Positions 1 to 8,509 of a stretch of DNA of 64,000 nt are shown one piece after another. The notes beneath the pieces were generated by a model. The model was given only the letters and a program-made list of their open reading frames with translations. It had not been told where the DNA came from and searched no databases. Origin of the DNA: Paeniglutamicibacter psychrophenolicus (GTDB taxonomy: Bacteria > Actinomycetota > Actinomycetes > Actinomycetales > Micrococcaceae); assembly GCF_017876575.1 (NCBI RefSeq), contig NZ_JAGIOE010000001.1:3700443-3764442 (forward strand). Reading direction: 5' to 3'. Position numbers and translations under genes: made by a program. Within the stretch, counting starts at the first letter, position 1. Every line of letters starts with the position of its first letter.

Positions 1-624
1 GTGGCGCGGACGCAGCACGGCCTGCTCGACGAACATCGTGTCATCGCCAAAGGCGCTTGCGGCTTCGCGCATCGCCGCGGAGAGCGACTCGGCCAGTTGG
101 TCGCGGGTGTCCACGCGGCGCATGCCGCGGCCGCCTCCGCCGGCCACCGCCTTGACGAAGACCGGGAAACCAATCTTGTCCGCTTCCGCGGTGAGGTACT
201 CGACGTCGGAGCTGGGCTCCGAGGACTTCAGCACGGGGATGCCCGCCGCGCGGGCAGCCCGCAGGGCTTCGACCTTGTTTCCTGCCAATTCAAGGATCTC
301 GGCCGCCGGGCCAATGAACTTGATGCCCGCTTCCGCCGCTGCACGCGAGAGGTCGGGGTTTTCGGCCAGGAATCCGTAGCCGGGGTAAATGGCGTCCGCG
401 CCGGCTTCCTTGGCGACACGGATGACTTCGGCAACATCCAGGTACGCACGGACCGGATGTCCCTCCTGGCCGATCTGGTACGCCTCGTCTGACTTCTGGC
501 GATGGATCGAGTTGCGATCCTCGTACGGGTAAACGGCGACGGTCTTCGCGCCCAGCTCATAGCCGGCACGGAAGGCGCGAATTGCGATCTCGCCGCGGTT
601 GGCTACCAAGATCTTCTTAAACAT
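1..624 (-). CDS. pyc: Pyruvate carboxylase, N-terminal part (runs off window)
   Basis: Only the first 208 residues are inside the window; the gene continues past base 1. They form the start of a biotin carboxylase domain: ILVANRGEIA at residues 5-14, the IYPGYGFLAENP segment at about 79-90, and the Gly-rich ATP-grasp loop KAVAGGGGRGMR at about 158-169. In pyruvate carboxylase this domain carboxylates biotin using ATP and bicarbonate, and the missing C-terminal domains make oxaloacetate from pyruvate (anaplerosis, cytoplasm). The opening MFKKILVANRGEIAIRAFRA and the PYEDRNSIH segment resemble actinobacterial Pyc more than the acetyl-CoA carboxylase alpha subunit. That choice rests on family knowledge because the C-terminus is not visible. 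The gene is divergent from the ParA-like gene to its right. Confidence 0.85.
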   Translation of the reverse strand, partial: MFKKILVANRGEIAIRAFRAGYELGAKTVAVYPYEDRNSIHRQKSDEAYQIGQEGHPVRAYLDVAEVIRVAKEAGADAIYPGYGFLAENPDLSRAAAEAGIKFIGPAAEILELAGNKVEALRAARAAGIPVLKSSEPSSDVEYLTAEADKIGFPVFVKAVAGGGGRGMRRVDTRDQLAESLSAAMREAASAFGDDTMFVEQAVLRPRH

Positions 625-892
625 GGCGCTCCTGCGAAATGATAATGGGGGTGAAAACACACGCGGTTCTGGGTCCGAACCGGTGCCTCGTAGCGGGTGT
701 CTGCCTAAGTGCGGGCGTCCCAAAATCACACCCTACCGTGATCGGCCACACGTACGGCAAAAGATTGCGCCGGGCACGAAACAGTGGTGTCAATCGGTCG
801 TTTTGCCCCGTGGCGGCAAAGGATGCAGAACCCGATTATGATGTTATGGGAACCAATCGTTACATCGCGAGCAACTAACAGTAGAAAAGGGC
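625..892. other. Divergent intergenic region pyc / parA-like gene
   Basis: About 270 bases lie between the divergent starts of pyc and the ParA-type ATPase, so both promoters must be here. I see no convincing open frame and no clear -35/-10 pair or operator that I would defend. Confidence 0.5.
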
Positions 893-1723
893 GTGGTCCG
901 TTCAGTGCAGGTAGTGAGCATTAGCAGCCTTAAAGGTGGCGTAGGCAAGACCTCCGTTACATTGGGGCTCGCTTCGGCCGCCCTCGCAGCTGGTATCCCC
1001 ACACTCGTCATCGATCTGGATCCCCATGCCGATGCCAGCACCGGCCTGGGTGTGCGTGCCGACGGCAAGATGACCATCGGGCGGATGCTCAAGGCCTCGC
1101 GCAAGGCGAGTTTGTCCGACAACATCGTCTCCAGCTCCTGGCAGGCCAAGGCCGTCTCCAAACGTTCGCTGACCCGGGTTCCGGTGCTCGATGTGGCCGT
1201 GGGCGATGCCTACACCGGCATCTACGACCGTCCCGACCTGCGCGCCCGCGACCTGCGCCGATTGACGCAACTGCTGGGCAAGACCTCCGGCTACTCCTTG
1301 GTCCTCATCGATTGCCCGCCCTCGCTCAACGGCTTGACCCGGATGGCGTGGAGCGCCAGCGACCGCATCCTGCTCGTTGCGGAGCCTTCGCTGTTCTCCG
1401 TCGCGGGAACCGAACGCACGCAGCGTGCCCTGGAAATGTTCCGCAAGGAGTACGCCCCGGACCTCGGGCGCATCGACGTGGTGGCCAACCGCGTGCGCAA
1501 GGATTCGGACGAGCACCGCTTCCGGTTGACCGAGATGCGCTCCATGTTCGGCGCCTCCGTGTTGAGCCCCGAACTTCCGGAGTTCTCGGACTGGCAGCAG
1601 ATCCAGGGAGCTGCGTACTCCGTGCACCAATGGCCGGGACAGCCGGCCCAGAGGACCGCGGGACTCTTTGACGAGTTGCTGCGCAACATCACCGACACCG
1701 CAGCAAAGCCCGGGCGCGCATAG
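893..1723 (+). CDS. ParA/MinD-type ATPase, orphan
   Basis: A 276-residue P-loop ATPase of the ParA/Soj family. A deviant Walker A motif KGGVGKTS lies at residues 14-21, the switch I-like IDLDPHADAST segment at about 41-51, and the Walker B-like VLIDCPPS segment at about 140-147. Such ATPases position cargo such as chromosomes, plasmids or protein clusters by ATP-dependent binding to DNA or surfaces. No ParB partner or parS-like repeat is visible next to it, so the cargo is unknown. It is separate from the second ParA gene at 12294-13202. The GTG start is uncertain: an in-frame GTG at 905 would remove four residues, and the AAAGG at 886-890 sits very close to the first GTG. A hairpin terminator follows. 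Confidence 0.85.
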   Translation: MVRSVQVVSISSLKGGVGKTSVTLGLASAALAAGIPTLVIDLDPHADASTGLGVRADGKMTIGRMLKASRKASLSDNIVSSSWQAKAVSKRSLTRVPVLDVAVGDAYTGIYDRPDLRARDLRRLTQLLGKTSGYSLVLIDCPPSLNGLTRMAWSASDRILLVAEPSLFSVAGTERTQRALEMFRKEYAPDLGRIDVVANRVRKDSDEHRFRLTEMRSMFGASVLSPELPEFSDWQQIQGAAYSVHQWPGQPAQRTAGLFDELLRNITDTAAKPGRA

Positions 1724-1764
1724 CCCAGGCAGGTTGCCGCCTCCGGACCAGCGTCCGAAACACG

Positions 1765-1820
1765 AAAACCGCTCCATGGGCCACCGGCATTGCCGGGGCG
1801 GACATGGGGCGGTTTCTTGT
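1765..1820 (+). terminator. Terminator of the ParA-like gene
   Basis: The arms AAACCGCTCCATG (1766-1778) and CATGGGGCGGTTT (1803-1815) pair with one mismatch or bulge, followed by CTTGTT. The hairpin lies about 40 bases after the stop codon of the ParA-like gene. Confidence 0.6.
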
Positions 1821-1860
1821 TGGCGGGCCGTCTTGTTCCGGCACGGCCGGCCCAATCGTT

Positions 1861-1936
1861 AAAAGGATGCAGGCCGGATGCCACCGGTTGGCGCCCAAGG
1901 GCGCGCTTCGGTGGCTTCCGGCCTGCGTTCGTGGAT
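1861..1936 (-). terminator. Terminator of the MerR gene cluster (leftward)
   Basis: Read leftward, GCAGGCCGGA plus GCCACCG pairs with CGGTGGC plus TCCGGCCTGC around a loop, followed by ATCCTTTT. It begins just after the MerR stop codon at 1953, so it closes the garA-ftsR-DUF151-MerR cluster. Confidence 0.7.
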
Positions 1937-1952
1937 TCGCGGGTGCTCGGGC

Positions 1953-2534
1953 CTAGCTGGCCGAACGCTTTGCGGCCCGACGCTGGGCCAGCTCATCTTC
2001 CGGGAAGTCCGAGGCGCGCTCGCTGGGCAGCTGCGACAGAGATCCCTCAACCTCACGCCACACGCGGCCCACGGCGATTCCGAACACTCCCTGGCCGCCC
2101 TGCACCAAATCAATGACTTCATCTGCCGAGGTGCACTCGTACACGGAGGCGCCGTCGCTCATCAACGTGATCTGGGCCAGATCCTCGACACCGTGCTCGC
2201 GCAGGTGTCCGACAGCGGTCCGGATCTGCTGCAGCGAGACGCCGGTGTCCAGCAGACGCTTGACCACCTTGAGGACCAGGATGTCTCGGAAGCCGTAAAG
2301 GCGTTGGGTGCCCGAGCCGCTGGCCCCGCGCACGGCCGGTTCCACCAGACCGGTGCGTGCCCAGTAGTCGAGCTGGCGGTAGGTGATGCCTGCGGCCTTG
2401 CAGACGATGGGGCCCCGGTACCCGGCGTCTTCGTCGAGAACCGGCAGGTCCTCGGTGAACAGGAGCCCCTGGGTATTGTGGTGAGACGCGGCATGCCTCA
2501 GGGGCGTCGCGTGTTGGTCGTCCGTGGGATTCAT
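1953..2534 (-). CDS. MerR-family transcriptional regulator (Rv1830 type)
   Basis: A 193-residue protein with an N-terminal MerR winged helix: the VCKAAGITYRQLDYWARTGL segment followed by an RLYGFRDILVLKVVKRLLD wing/helix. It ends in a C-terminal region unlike the metal-binding MerR regulators. The ATG at 2534 is preferred because AAGGAG lies six bases upstream; an in-frame TTG at 2552 would place that ribosome site inside the gene. It is the last gene of a cluster that also holds GarA, FtsR and a bifunctional-nuclease protein, the same set and order as Rv1827-Rv1830. The target genes cannot be read from this window. Confidence 0.85.
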   Translation of the reverse strand: MNPTDDQHATPLRHAASHHNTQGLLFTEDLPVLDEDAGYRGPIVCKAAGITYRQLDYWARTGLVEPAVRGASGSGTQRLYGFRDILVLKVVKRLLDTGVSLQQIRTAVGHLREHGVEDLAQITLMSDGASVYECTSADEVIDLVQGGQGVFGIAVGRVWREVEGSLSQLPSERASDFPEDELAQRRAAKRSAS

Positions 2535-2723
2535 TGGAATCTCCTTGCTCAAGCATCCCCGTGAGGGAAGGAGGGCTGCCGGGGCGTCGAGCGACTTCGT
2601 TGCGAGTGAAACCGAAAACCGACCGTGGCATTCCTTGGGAAACTTATGCTTCGACGGTACGACTACATTGGGGCTGCGTCAAAGACCTTCAAGCTTTACT
2701 TGAGGCGTGTCGCGGACGGTCGT

Positions 2724-3206
2724 CTATTTATCGAAATCTTCGGGCTCGACCTCGTTGAGGAATTCACGGAATTCCCGCACCTGGTCTTCTTCGCCCTCGG
2801 CGACCTCGGAATCGTCGGAAACCATCACGGAGGCCTCGTCAAGAACCCGCTCGTCGCACAGGATCGGGCATTGCGCGCGCAGCGCCAGCGCGATGGCGTC
2901 CGAGGACCGTGCGTCGACACGGACGTCGTCGGCAAAGACCAACTCAGCGGTGAACACCGCGTTGAGGACGGAGACGATTTCCACGCGCACCAGGGGCGCG
3001 TGCAGCGCCTGCAAGGTGGAAATCATCAGGTCGTGGGTCAGCGGACGCGGTGGGATGATTCCTTGCTGGAACATGGCAATGGCCGAGGCCTCCGGGGCCC
3101 CGATCCAGATCGGCAGGTGGCGTTGGGTGTTGGCTTCCTTGAGCAGGACAAGCGGCTGGTTGGAGGGAAGTTCAATGCGAACTCCCACAACTTCAAGTTC
3201 ATGCAT
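2724..3206 (-). CDS. Bifunctional nuclease family protein (DUF151)
   Basis: 160 residues, the usual length for the DUF151 bifunctional nuclease family. Hallmarks are the start MHELEVVGVR, the LPIWIGAPEASAIAM segment and the DARSSDAIALALR segment, which is the most conserved part of the family. The C-terminus is acidic. Plant and bacterial members have been reported to have DNase/RNase activity; a function in actinobacteria is not established, so the nuclease label is by family only. The start at 3206 gives the family-typical N-terminus and follows a GGAGCGA-type ribosome site. The gene sits between two MerR regulators, a conserved arrangement in actinobacteria. Confidence 0.88.
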   Translation of the reverse strand: MHELEVVGVRIELPSNQPLVLLKEANTQRHLPIWIGAPEASAIAMFQQGIIPPRPLTHDLMISTLQALHAPLVRVEIVSVLNAVFTAELVFADDVRVDARSSDAIALALRAQCPILCDERVLDEASVMVSDDSEVAEGEEDQVREFREFLNEVEPEDFDK

Positions 3207-3255
3207 GGTTCGCTCCTTACTCGCGCGGCTGCAAGCTGCAGCCGCCGTGACCGAC

Positions 3256-4005
3256 CTAATGATCCAGTTTGGCAATCGCCCCGTTGACGAGCGCACCGTG
3301 CAACGCCATGCACGCATCGCTGATTTCGCGGGCGGTCTCGGCGGCACGGGCACGCGATGCCACATCGCCCCTGCTCATGTGCGGTGCCACGACCCGCTCG
3401 ACCAGGCCGACCTCGCGGTCGGCGGCCGCGCGGAAGGCGCGCAAGTGGCGTGGTTCGATGCCGTGCGCCGCCAGTGCCGCTGAGGCCGCGGCGATCCTTT
3501 GAGCATGCTCATCGAAGCGGTCGTTCTCCGGCACGATCATGCCAAAAGCCAGCAGGTCATCGACCAATTCGGTGCTGGCGCCGCACAGGCCCTGCAATTC
3601 GGCCTTGGTCACCGGCCGGGTGCGGGCCACCAGGTCCTGGGTCATCTGTTCGCTGATGCTGCGAGGAGCCAGCGTGTGGCCACCGGGCAGCTGGTCGGGG
3701 CGTTCACCCCGGTCAACGGCGTCCAGGTAGTCCTTGATGACCTTCAGCGGCAGGTATTGGTCCCGCTGCAGGCCCAGGATGAAGCGCAGTCGACCCACGT
3801 CGTCGGGCAGGTACTTGCGGTACCCCGCCGAGGTGCGTTGCGGAGTCAGCAGTCCCTTTTCCTCGAGGAAACGGATTTTCGACGCAGTCACCTGCGGGAA
3901 TTCGTCATGAAGCTCCGACAGCACCTCACCGATATTGAGCGCGACGGCGCGTTGGCCGTCGCCGGCCACTACTGCCAGTCGCGGGTTTCGGGCTGCCTGA
4001 TTCAC
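3256..4005 (-). CDS. ftsR: MerR-family regulator FtsR
   Basis: 249 residues with an N-terminal MerR helix-turn-helix: VTASKIRFLEEKGLLTPQRT, then SAGYRKYLPDDVGRLRFIL. A long C-terminal region of about 150 residues follows. The orthologue in Corynebacterium glutamicum (FtsR) activates ftsZ and links growth to division; the Mycobacterium orthologue is Rv1828. I infer the same role from sequence and from its place directly after garA, with a gap of only 13 bases. The start is a GTG at 4005. Co-transcription with garA and the downstream DUF151 gene is likely. Confidence 0.85.
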   Translation of the reverse strand: MNQAARNPRLAVVAGDGQRAVALNIGEVLSELHDEFPQVTASKIRFLEEKGLLTPQRTSAGYRKYLPDDVGRLRFILGLQRDQYLPLKVIKDYLDAVDRGERPDQLPGGHTLAPRSISEQMTQDLVARTRPVTKAELQGLCGASTELVDDLLAFGMIVPENDRFDEHAQRIAAASAALAAHGIEPRHLRAFRAAADREVGLVERVVAPHMSRGDVASRARAAETAREISDACMALHGALVNGAIAKLDH

Positions 4006-4018
4006 TACGTTGTCCTGC

Positions 4019-4483
4019 TTAGTCGCGGGCGTTGGCCGGGTTGTTGGGCAGCGAGTTGTAGAAGGTCAGGCGGAACTTGCCGATCTGCACTTCCGCTCCG
4101 TTGGCCAAGCGCACCGAGTCGACCCGGTCGTTGTTGACGTAGGTCCCGTTCAGCGAACCGCTGTCCACGACGCTGAACCCGTCGGCGTCTCGAATGAACT
4201 GCGCATGCTTGCGCGAGACCGTGACGTCGTCGAGGAACACTGCCGCGTCCGGGTGGCGACCGGCCTGGGTCACGTCCTGGTCCAGGAGGAAGCGTGCGCC
4301 CTGGTTCGGTCCGGAATGTGCGATCAGCAACGCGGAACCATGCGGCAGTGCGGAAACGGCTGCGCGCTCTTCGGGGCTCAGGCCATAGAAAACTACAGGT
4401 TCACGCGTCACCGGTGGCAATGCAATTCCCGTAGTTTCGGTTGACGTCTCTTGCTGCTGGTTAGGCACCTGAGCTTCAGCCAT
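4019..4483 (-). CDS. garA: FHA-domain regulator GarA/OdhI
   Basis: 154 residues. The C-terminal two thirds is an FHA phosphothreonine-binding domain with the canonical GRHPDA loop, VTVSRKHAQF and GSLNGTYVN motifs. The N-terminal tail contains an ETT triplet (in TSTETTGIAL, residues about 14-23). It matches the threonine pair phosphorylated by Pkn kinases in GarA/OdhI, although the flanking residues differ. In known members the unphosphorylated protein inhibits 2-oxoglutarate dehydrogenase and NAD-glutamate dehydrogenase, and phosphorylation makes the FHA domain bind its own tail. It therefore controls the fate of 2-oxoglutarate. The ATG at 4483 follows a GGAGG-type site (CCGGAA in context). 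It is the first gene of its cluster. Confidence 0.88.
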   Translation of the reverse strand: MAEAQVPNQQQETSTETTGIALPPVTREPVVFYGLSPEERAAVSALPHGSALLIAHSGPNQGARFLLDQDVTQAGRHPDAAVFLDDVTVSRKHAQFIRDADGFSVVDSGSLNGTYVNNDRVDSVRLANGAEVQIGKFRLTFYNSLPNNPANARD

Positions 4484-4652
4484 TTCCGGTCCTCCCAAAA
4501 TTCTTTCTCGTAATTCCCTTTGGACGCTGCCCCACCCCAAATCGGGGCAATCGTCCCATCACCAGATTAGCCTACTAGCCGCCAGCGGGTTTTCGAGAAT
4601 AACGTCGCAGTAAATCTCTGCGGTTGCGCGTTCGGCATGGGAGGATGCACTT

Positions 4653-5351
4653 ATGGCTGATTCCGAGAAGCAAGATCCGTCCCCTACGACGGCCTCGCGC
4701 AAAAGCGACCCTAAGCCCCGGTGGGGCCTCCGCATTGGACTCGGTGCCGCAGCGCTGGTGTTGCTGGCAATTGTCTACTTGGTTGTGCGCCTTTTCCTGC
4801 CCGTTTGGTGGGCCACCCGAATTGGAAATCAAACGCAGGGCTCGATCACCAGCGGGATCCTCCTTGGCCTCATCTACGGCTTTGTATTCACCTTTGTTCC
4901 GTTGCTCATTGCGTGGCAGGCCCGGTACAAGAAAGTGTCGTGGCCTTGGAAGGCCGTGATCGTGTTGGTGGCCGTCCTAGTGGCGATACCCAACCTGCTG
5001 ACCCTGAGCATCTACGCAAACTCCTCCAGCTCGGCCACCAAGGCCAGGACCATGATCGACACCAGCGCAACGTGGTTCCCGTCGTGGAGCATTGGCGGGG
5101 CTATTGCCGGTTTCGTGCTGTTCGTGGGGATTGCCGCGTTCTGGCACCTGTGGCACTCGCGCGGCAAGAAGATGAAGGCCATGAAGTCCGACATCAAGGC
5201 GCGGAGCACCGCTCAGGCGACAGCGCCGAACCCCGAGTTGCCGAACACCCCGGAGCGCCCGGCTCCGAGCTCCGAGGCGGGCCAGGGCGACGCACAGCTC
5301 CCCTCCCTGTCGCCGGACGAGGGCACCGGCGACTCCAGGCCGTCCAGCTAG
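4653..5351 (+). CDS. Four-helix membrane protein of unknown function
   Basis: 232 residues. The N-terminal 23 residues are hydrophilic and Lys/Ser-rich. Four hydrophobic segments follow, at about 25-50, 66-92, 97-118 and 139-163. A basic stretch (KKMKAMKSDIKAR) follows the last helix, and the tail is Pro/Ser/Glu-rich and low complexity, probably cytoplasmic and disordered. I recognise no catalytic or transport motif. Membrane proteins of this layout occur next to garA-like loci in Arthrobacter-type genomes, but I cannot name a function. It is transcribed alone, divergent from garA. Confidence 0.75.
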   Translation: MADSEKQDPSPTTASRKSDPKPRWGLRIGLGAAALVLLAIVYLVVRLFLPVWWATRIGNQTQGSITSGILLGLIYGFVFTFVPLLIAWQARYKKVSWPWKAVIVLVAVLVAIPNLLTLSIYANSSSSATKARTMIDTSATWFPSWSIGGAIAGFVLFVGIAAFWHLWHSRGKKMKAMKSDIKARSTAQATAPNPELPNTPERPAPSSEAGQGDAQLPSLSPDEGTGDSRPSS

Positions 5352-5949
5352 CCGCCACGGCCCCAAGCAACACCCCAGGGCGTCCCGCCAAGCCTCTCCC
5401 CCGTTGACGACGGAGAGCCGCATGTGGCGGGGCGCCTTATTGCTGCCCTCATGGAGTCGCATCCACCGACTGATGGGACCACCTGACGGCGATGTCCAGC
5501 TCGAACTTGCCGCAAATGCCGCCAGCCATTTGATGAGCTCGCCACCGCCTGCCAAAAACCGCAGCCGGCCCGTATGCACGGCAGGTCGCGGATACGGCGC
5601 AGCGAGCCGGCACGCAATTCCGTCCCTCCACTGCTCGCACCCGCCGGGACGTCACTGGGGCTGTGGCGGGGAGCCCGGCGAGCCGGAGCCCGGCCCAACC
5701 GCGCGGCGGGTTCTGACGGCATTCCACGCGGCGCTGGTCGGCGAGGTGTGCCTCGTGGAGGGCGGACAATGCACGCGAGTTGGTTCGCGGGCCCGTTTCG
5801 TACTGCGCCAGCTTCCCCAAGAGCGGAACCGGGAAAATGCTGGCGGCTTAGTTCGTCGAAATCCGTGGGCAATCCGTGGGCAATGAGTCCACGTAGAGAA
5901 TTAGAAACCCGCAGAAGTACGCGGAGGCGGCAAATCGCCCCGGACATGG
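5352..5949. other. Gene-free stretch of about 600 bases
   Basis: Between the membrane protein and the tRNA-Pro terminator there is no frame with plausible coding character. The open frames on both strands give Arg/Pro/Ser-rich, non-domain sequence and start without ribosome sites. It may be decayed DNA beside a tRNA gene, but I see no integrase remnant and no direct repeat of the tRNA 3' end. Confidence 0.5.
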
Positions 5950-5993
5950 AAAAACCCCGGCAGTTCAACGCTACTTCGTTGATCTGCCGGGGC
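5950..5993 (-). terminator. Terminator of tRNA-Pro
   Basis: Read leftward, CCCCGGCAG pairs with CTGCCGGGG around an inner CAACG/CGTTG arm and is followed by TTTTT. It lies directly downstream of the tRNA gene. Confidence 0.85.
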
Positions 5994-6002
5994 TGTAACC
6001 GG

Positions 6003-6076
6003 TCGGGCTAGCGGGATTCGAACCCACGGCCTCCTGACCCCCAGTCAGGCGCGCTACCAAGCTGCGCCATAGCCCG
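6003..6076 (-). tRNA. tRNA-Pro (anticodon GGG)
   Basis: The leftward strand folds into a full cloverleaf. The acceptor arms CGGGCTA and TAGCCCG pair perfectly, the anticodon arm CCTGA-CTGGGGG-TCAGG presents GGG, and the T arm carries GGTTCGAATCC. The discriminator base is A at 6003. The next two bases are CC, so a complete CCA end is not encoded. Confidence 0.95.
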
Positions 6077-6160
6077 GTTGCTTTCGCAGCCGTTCTCCCT
6101 CATTTTCATGAAGGTGCCGTCTGCGAAAAGCTCCGTGATTACCCTACCCTATTTTTTCGA

Positions 6161-7696
6161 CTACTTCGAACGCTGGCGCTTTTCGCGCACCCGCATCGCC
6201 ACTTCAATGGGCGTGCCCTCGAAGCCGAATGTCTCGCGAAGCCTGCGGGTAATGAACCTGCGGTACCCGGGATCCAAGAAACCTGTGGTGAACAGCACAA
6301 AACGTGGTGGTCGCGAGGACACCTGGGTGCCGAAGAGAATGCGTGGCTGCTTGCCTCCGCGCAGGGGGTGCGGGTGGGCCCCCACGAGCTCGCCCAGGAA
6401 GGTGTTGAGCTTGCCGGTGGAGATGCGCTTGTCCCAGGATTCCAGGGCCGTGTGCAGGGCGGGAACGAGCTTGTCCTTGTGCCAGCCGGTCTTCGCCGAG
6501 ATGTTCACCCGGGGTGCCCACTCCACGTGCGCCAGGTCGGTTTCGATCTCGCGCTCCAGGTAGCGGCGGCGGTCGTCGTCCATCAGGTCCCACTTGTTGA
6601 AGGCAAGCACCAGGGCACGGCCCGAATCGATGGTCATCTGCAGGATGCGCACATCCTGCTCGGAGAGGACCTCGTCCACGGCAACGAGCACGACGGCGAC
6701 CTCGGCCTTTTCCAGTGCGGCCTGGGTACGCAGCGAGGCGTAGTAGTCCGAGCCCTGGGCCATGTGCTGGCGGCGGCGGATGCCGGCGGTGTCCACAAAG
6801 CGGAAGACCTCGCCGCCGAGCTCCACGAGCTCGTCGACCGGGTCGCGGGTGGTGCCGGCGAGGGTGTCGACGACCACGCGCTCGGAGCCGGCCATCTTGT
6901 TCAGCAGCGAGGACTTGCCCACGTTCGGGCGTCCGATCAGCGCGATGCGGCGCGGGCCGCCGCGCGGGATGATGCCGCCGAAGGCGGAGAACTCGGGAAG
7001 CTTGGCCACCACGGCGTCCAGCAGGTCGGCCGCGCCGCGGCCGTGCAGGGCCGAAACCGGCCAGGGTTGGCCGAAGCCCAGGCCCCAAAGGAATGAGGCC
7101 TCGGATTCCTGGTTGAAGTCGTCGACCTTGTTGGCCACCAGCAGCACCGGCTTCTTCTTCCGGCGCAGCATCTTCACCACGGCCTCGTCGGTGGCGGTTG
7201 CGCCGACGCGCGAGTCCACGACAAAGAGGATGACGTCGGCCAGGTCCGCTGCGACCTCGGCCTGCTCGGCGACGCGGGCGTGGATGCCCTTGGCGTCGTG
7301 CTCCCAGCCGCCGGTGTCAACGATGGTGAACTTCTTGCCCAGCCACTCGGCCTGGTAGGACACGCGGTCGCGGGTCACGCCCGGGACGTCCTCCACGACG
7401 GCCTCGCGGCGGCCCAGGATGCGGTTGACCAGCGTGGACTTGCCCACGTTGGGGCGCCCGATGATGGCCACCACCGGCGGGATGACCTCGTCGGCGTCGT
7501 CGTCGAAGTCATCGCCGAGGTGCGCCAGCAGTTCGGCGTCCTCCGGGTCCAGCTCGTAGTCGTCGAGGCCGGCCAGCAGCGCGGTGGCGCGTGCGTCGGC
7601 ATCCTCGTCGCTGATCTCGGCCAGGCGGTCGGCGATGTGGTCCTCGTTGAACGGGACGTACTCGGCGCCCTCGTCCGGAAGCAGGCTCTCACTCAT
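6161..7696 (-). CDS. der: Ribosome-assembly GTPase Der (EngA)
   Basis: 511 residues with two tandem GTPase domains. The first P-loop GRPNVGKS is at about residues 79-86, the second copy of the same motif is in the middle of the protein, and each has DxxG and NKxD-type motifs ([12 protein letters not shown]). A KH-like domain ends the protein. Der binds the 50S precursor and is essential for large-subunit maturation. An acidic extension of about 74 residues precedes the first domain; typical Der proteins of about 440 residues lack it, and such extensions are common in actinobacteria. It is the last gene of the leftward operon after cmk, with about 150 bases between them. Confidence 0.96.
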   Translation of the reverse strand: MSESLLPDEGAEYVPFNEDHIADRLAEISDEDADARATALLAGLDDYELDPEDAELLAHLGDDFDDDADEVIPPVVAIIGRPNVGKSTLVNRILGRREAVVEDVPGVTRDRVSYQAEWLGKKFTIVDTGGWEHDAKGIHARVAEQAEVAADLADVILFVVDSRVGATATDEAVVKMLRRKKKPVLLVANKVDDFNQESEASFLWGLGFGQPWPVSALHGRGAADLLDAVVAKLPEFSAFGGIIPRGGPRRIALIGRPNVGKSSLLNKMAGSERVVVDTLAGTTRDPVDELVELGGEVFRFVDTAGIRRRQHMAQGSDYYASLRTQAALEKAEVAVVLVAVDEVLSEQDVRILQMTIDSGRALVLAFNKWDLMDDDRRRYLEREIETDLAHVEWAPRVNISAKTGWHKDKLVPALHTALESWDKRISTGKLNTFLGELVGAHPHPLRGGKQPRILFGTQVSSRPPRFVLFTTGFLDPGYRRFITRRLRETFGFEGTPIEVAMRVREKRQRSK

Positions 7697-7846
7697 GGTG
7701 TGGTTCCTTTGCGTTGCGTGCCTCCACCAAACGCGGAAGCCGGTATCAATTCAAGCATGTCTCCCGCCCGCGCATTTCGGTGCCTGGGCACCGCTGCCGC
7801 GGGCGGGGATGGTGTGATCCGTTGGTGCTGGATCGAAGTGGTGGAG

Positions 7847-8509
7847 CTAGGCGGCCTGGGCCTTGATGGCTTCGAGGACGGTTTCAACCGTTTGCTCGAA
7901 GTCCAGGTCCGAGGAATCCACGGTCACCACGCCGTCGGCGGCGACCTGGAAGTTGACCACGGTCGAGTCCTTGGCGTCGCGGGCGAGCACCTGGGCCTCG
8001 AGCTCGGCGGCGGACTGGGTGCCGCCCAGCTGCAGTCCGCGGCGGCGCAGGCGCGCCTCCTCGGAGGCGGTGAGCAGGATGCGGGCATCCGCGTCGGGTG
8101 CCACCACGGTGGTGATGTCCCGGCCCTCGGCCACGATGCGCCCGTGTGCCGCGATGATGGCGCGCTGGCGCGCCACCAGCTCCGCGCGTGCCTCAAGGTT
8201 CGTCGCGACGGCCGAGACGGCCTCGGAGACGAACGGCTCGCGGATCGCCTCGGTCACGTCGGTGCCGTGGATCGTCACCTTCTCCACGTCGGGATCGGTG
8301 GAGATGAACAGGTCGGCGGCCTTCACCGCCGCGGCGACCGCGTCGGCATCGGCCAGGTCGGTGCCGGCATCCAGCGCATGCCAGGTCACGGCGCGGTACA
8401 TCGCACCGGTGTCCAGGTAGGCGGCACCCAGGCGGCGGGCGGCCTCCTTGGAGACCGAGGACTTGCCGCTTCCGGAGGGGCCGTCGATGGCCACCGTGAT
8501 TTTCTGCAT
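7847..8509 (-). CDS. cmk: Cytidylate kinase
   Basis: 220 residues, the normal length for Cmk. The P-loop GPSGSGKSS lies at residues 10-18, DTGAMYRAVTW follows at about 33-43, and the GRDITTVV segment is in the middle. The enzyme phosphorylates CMP and dCMP with ATP to feed CTP and dCTP synthesis. The ATG at 8509 shares its A with the TAA stop of tyrA (TAATG), so translation of the two is probably coupled. The next gene downstream is der; cmk-der is a widely conserved pair. Confidence 0.96.
   Translation of the reverse strand: MQKITVAIDGPSGSGKSSVSKEAARRLGAAYLDTGAMYRAVTWHALDAGTDLADADAVAAAVKAADLFISTDPDVEKVTIHGTDVTEAIREPFVSEAVSAVATNLEARAELVARQRAIIAAHGRIVAEGRDITTVVAPDADARILLTASEEARLRRRGLQLGGTQSAAELEAQVLARDAKDSTVVNFQVAADGVVTVDSSDLDFEQTVETVLEAIKAQAA

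Noticed and set aside
5404-5968. Open frames in the 600-base stretch before tRNA-Pro
   Set aside because: Compositionally Arg/Pro/Ser-rich with no start signal or recognisable domain. An integrative element was considered, but no integrase or att repeat is visible.
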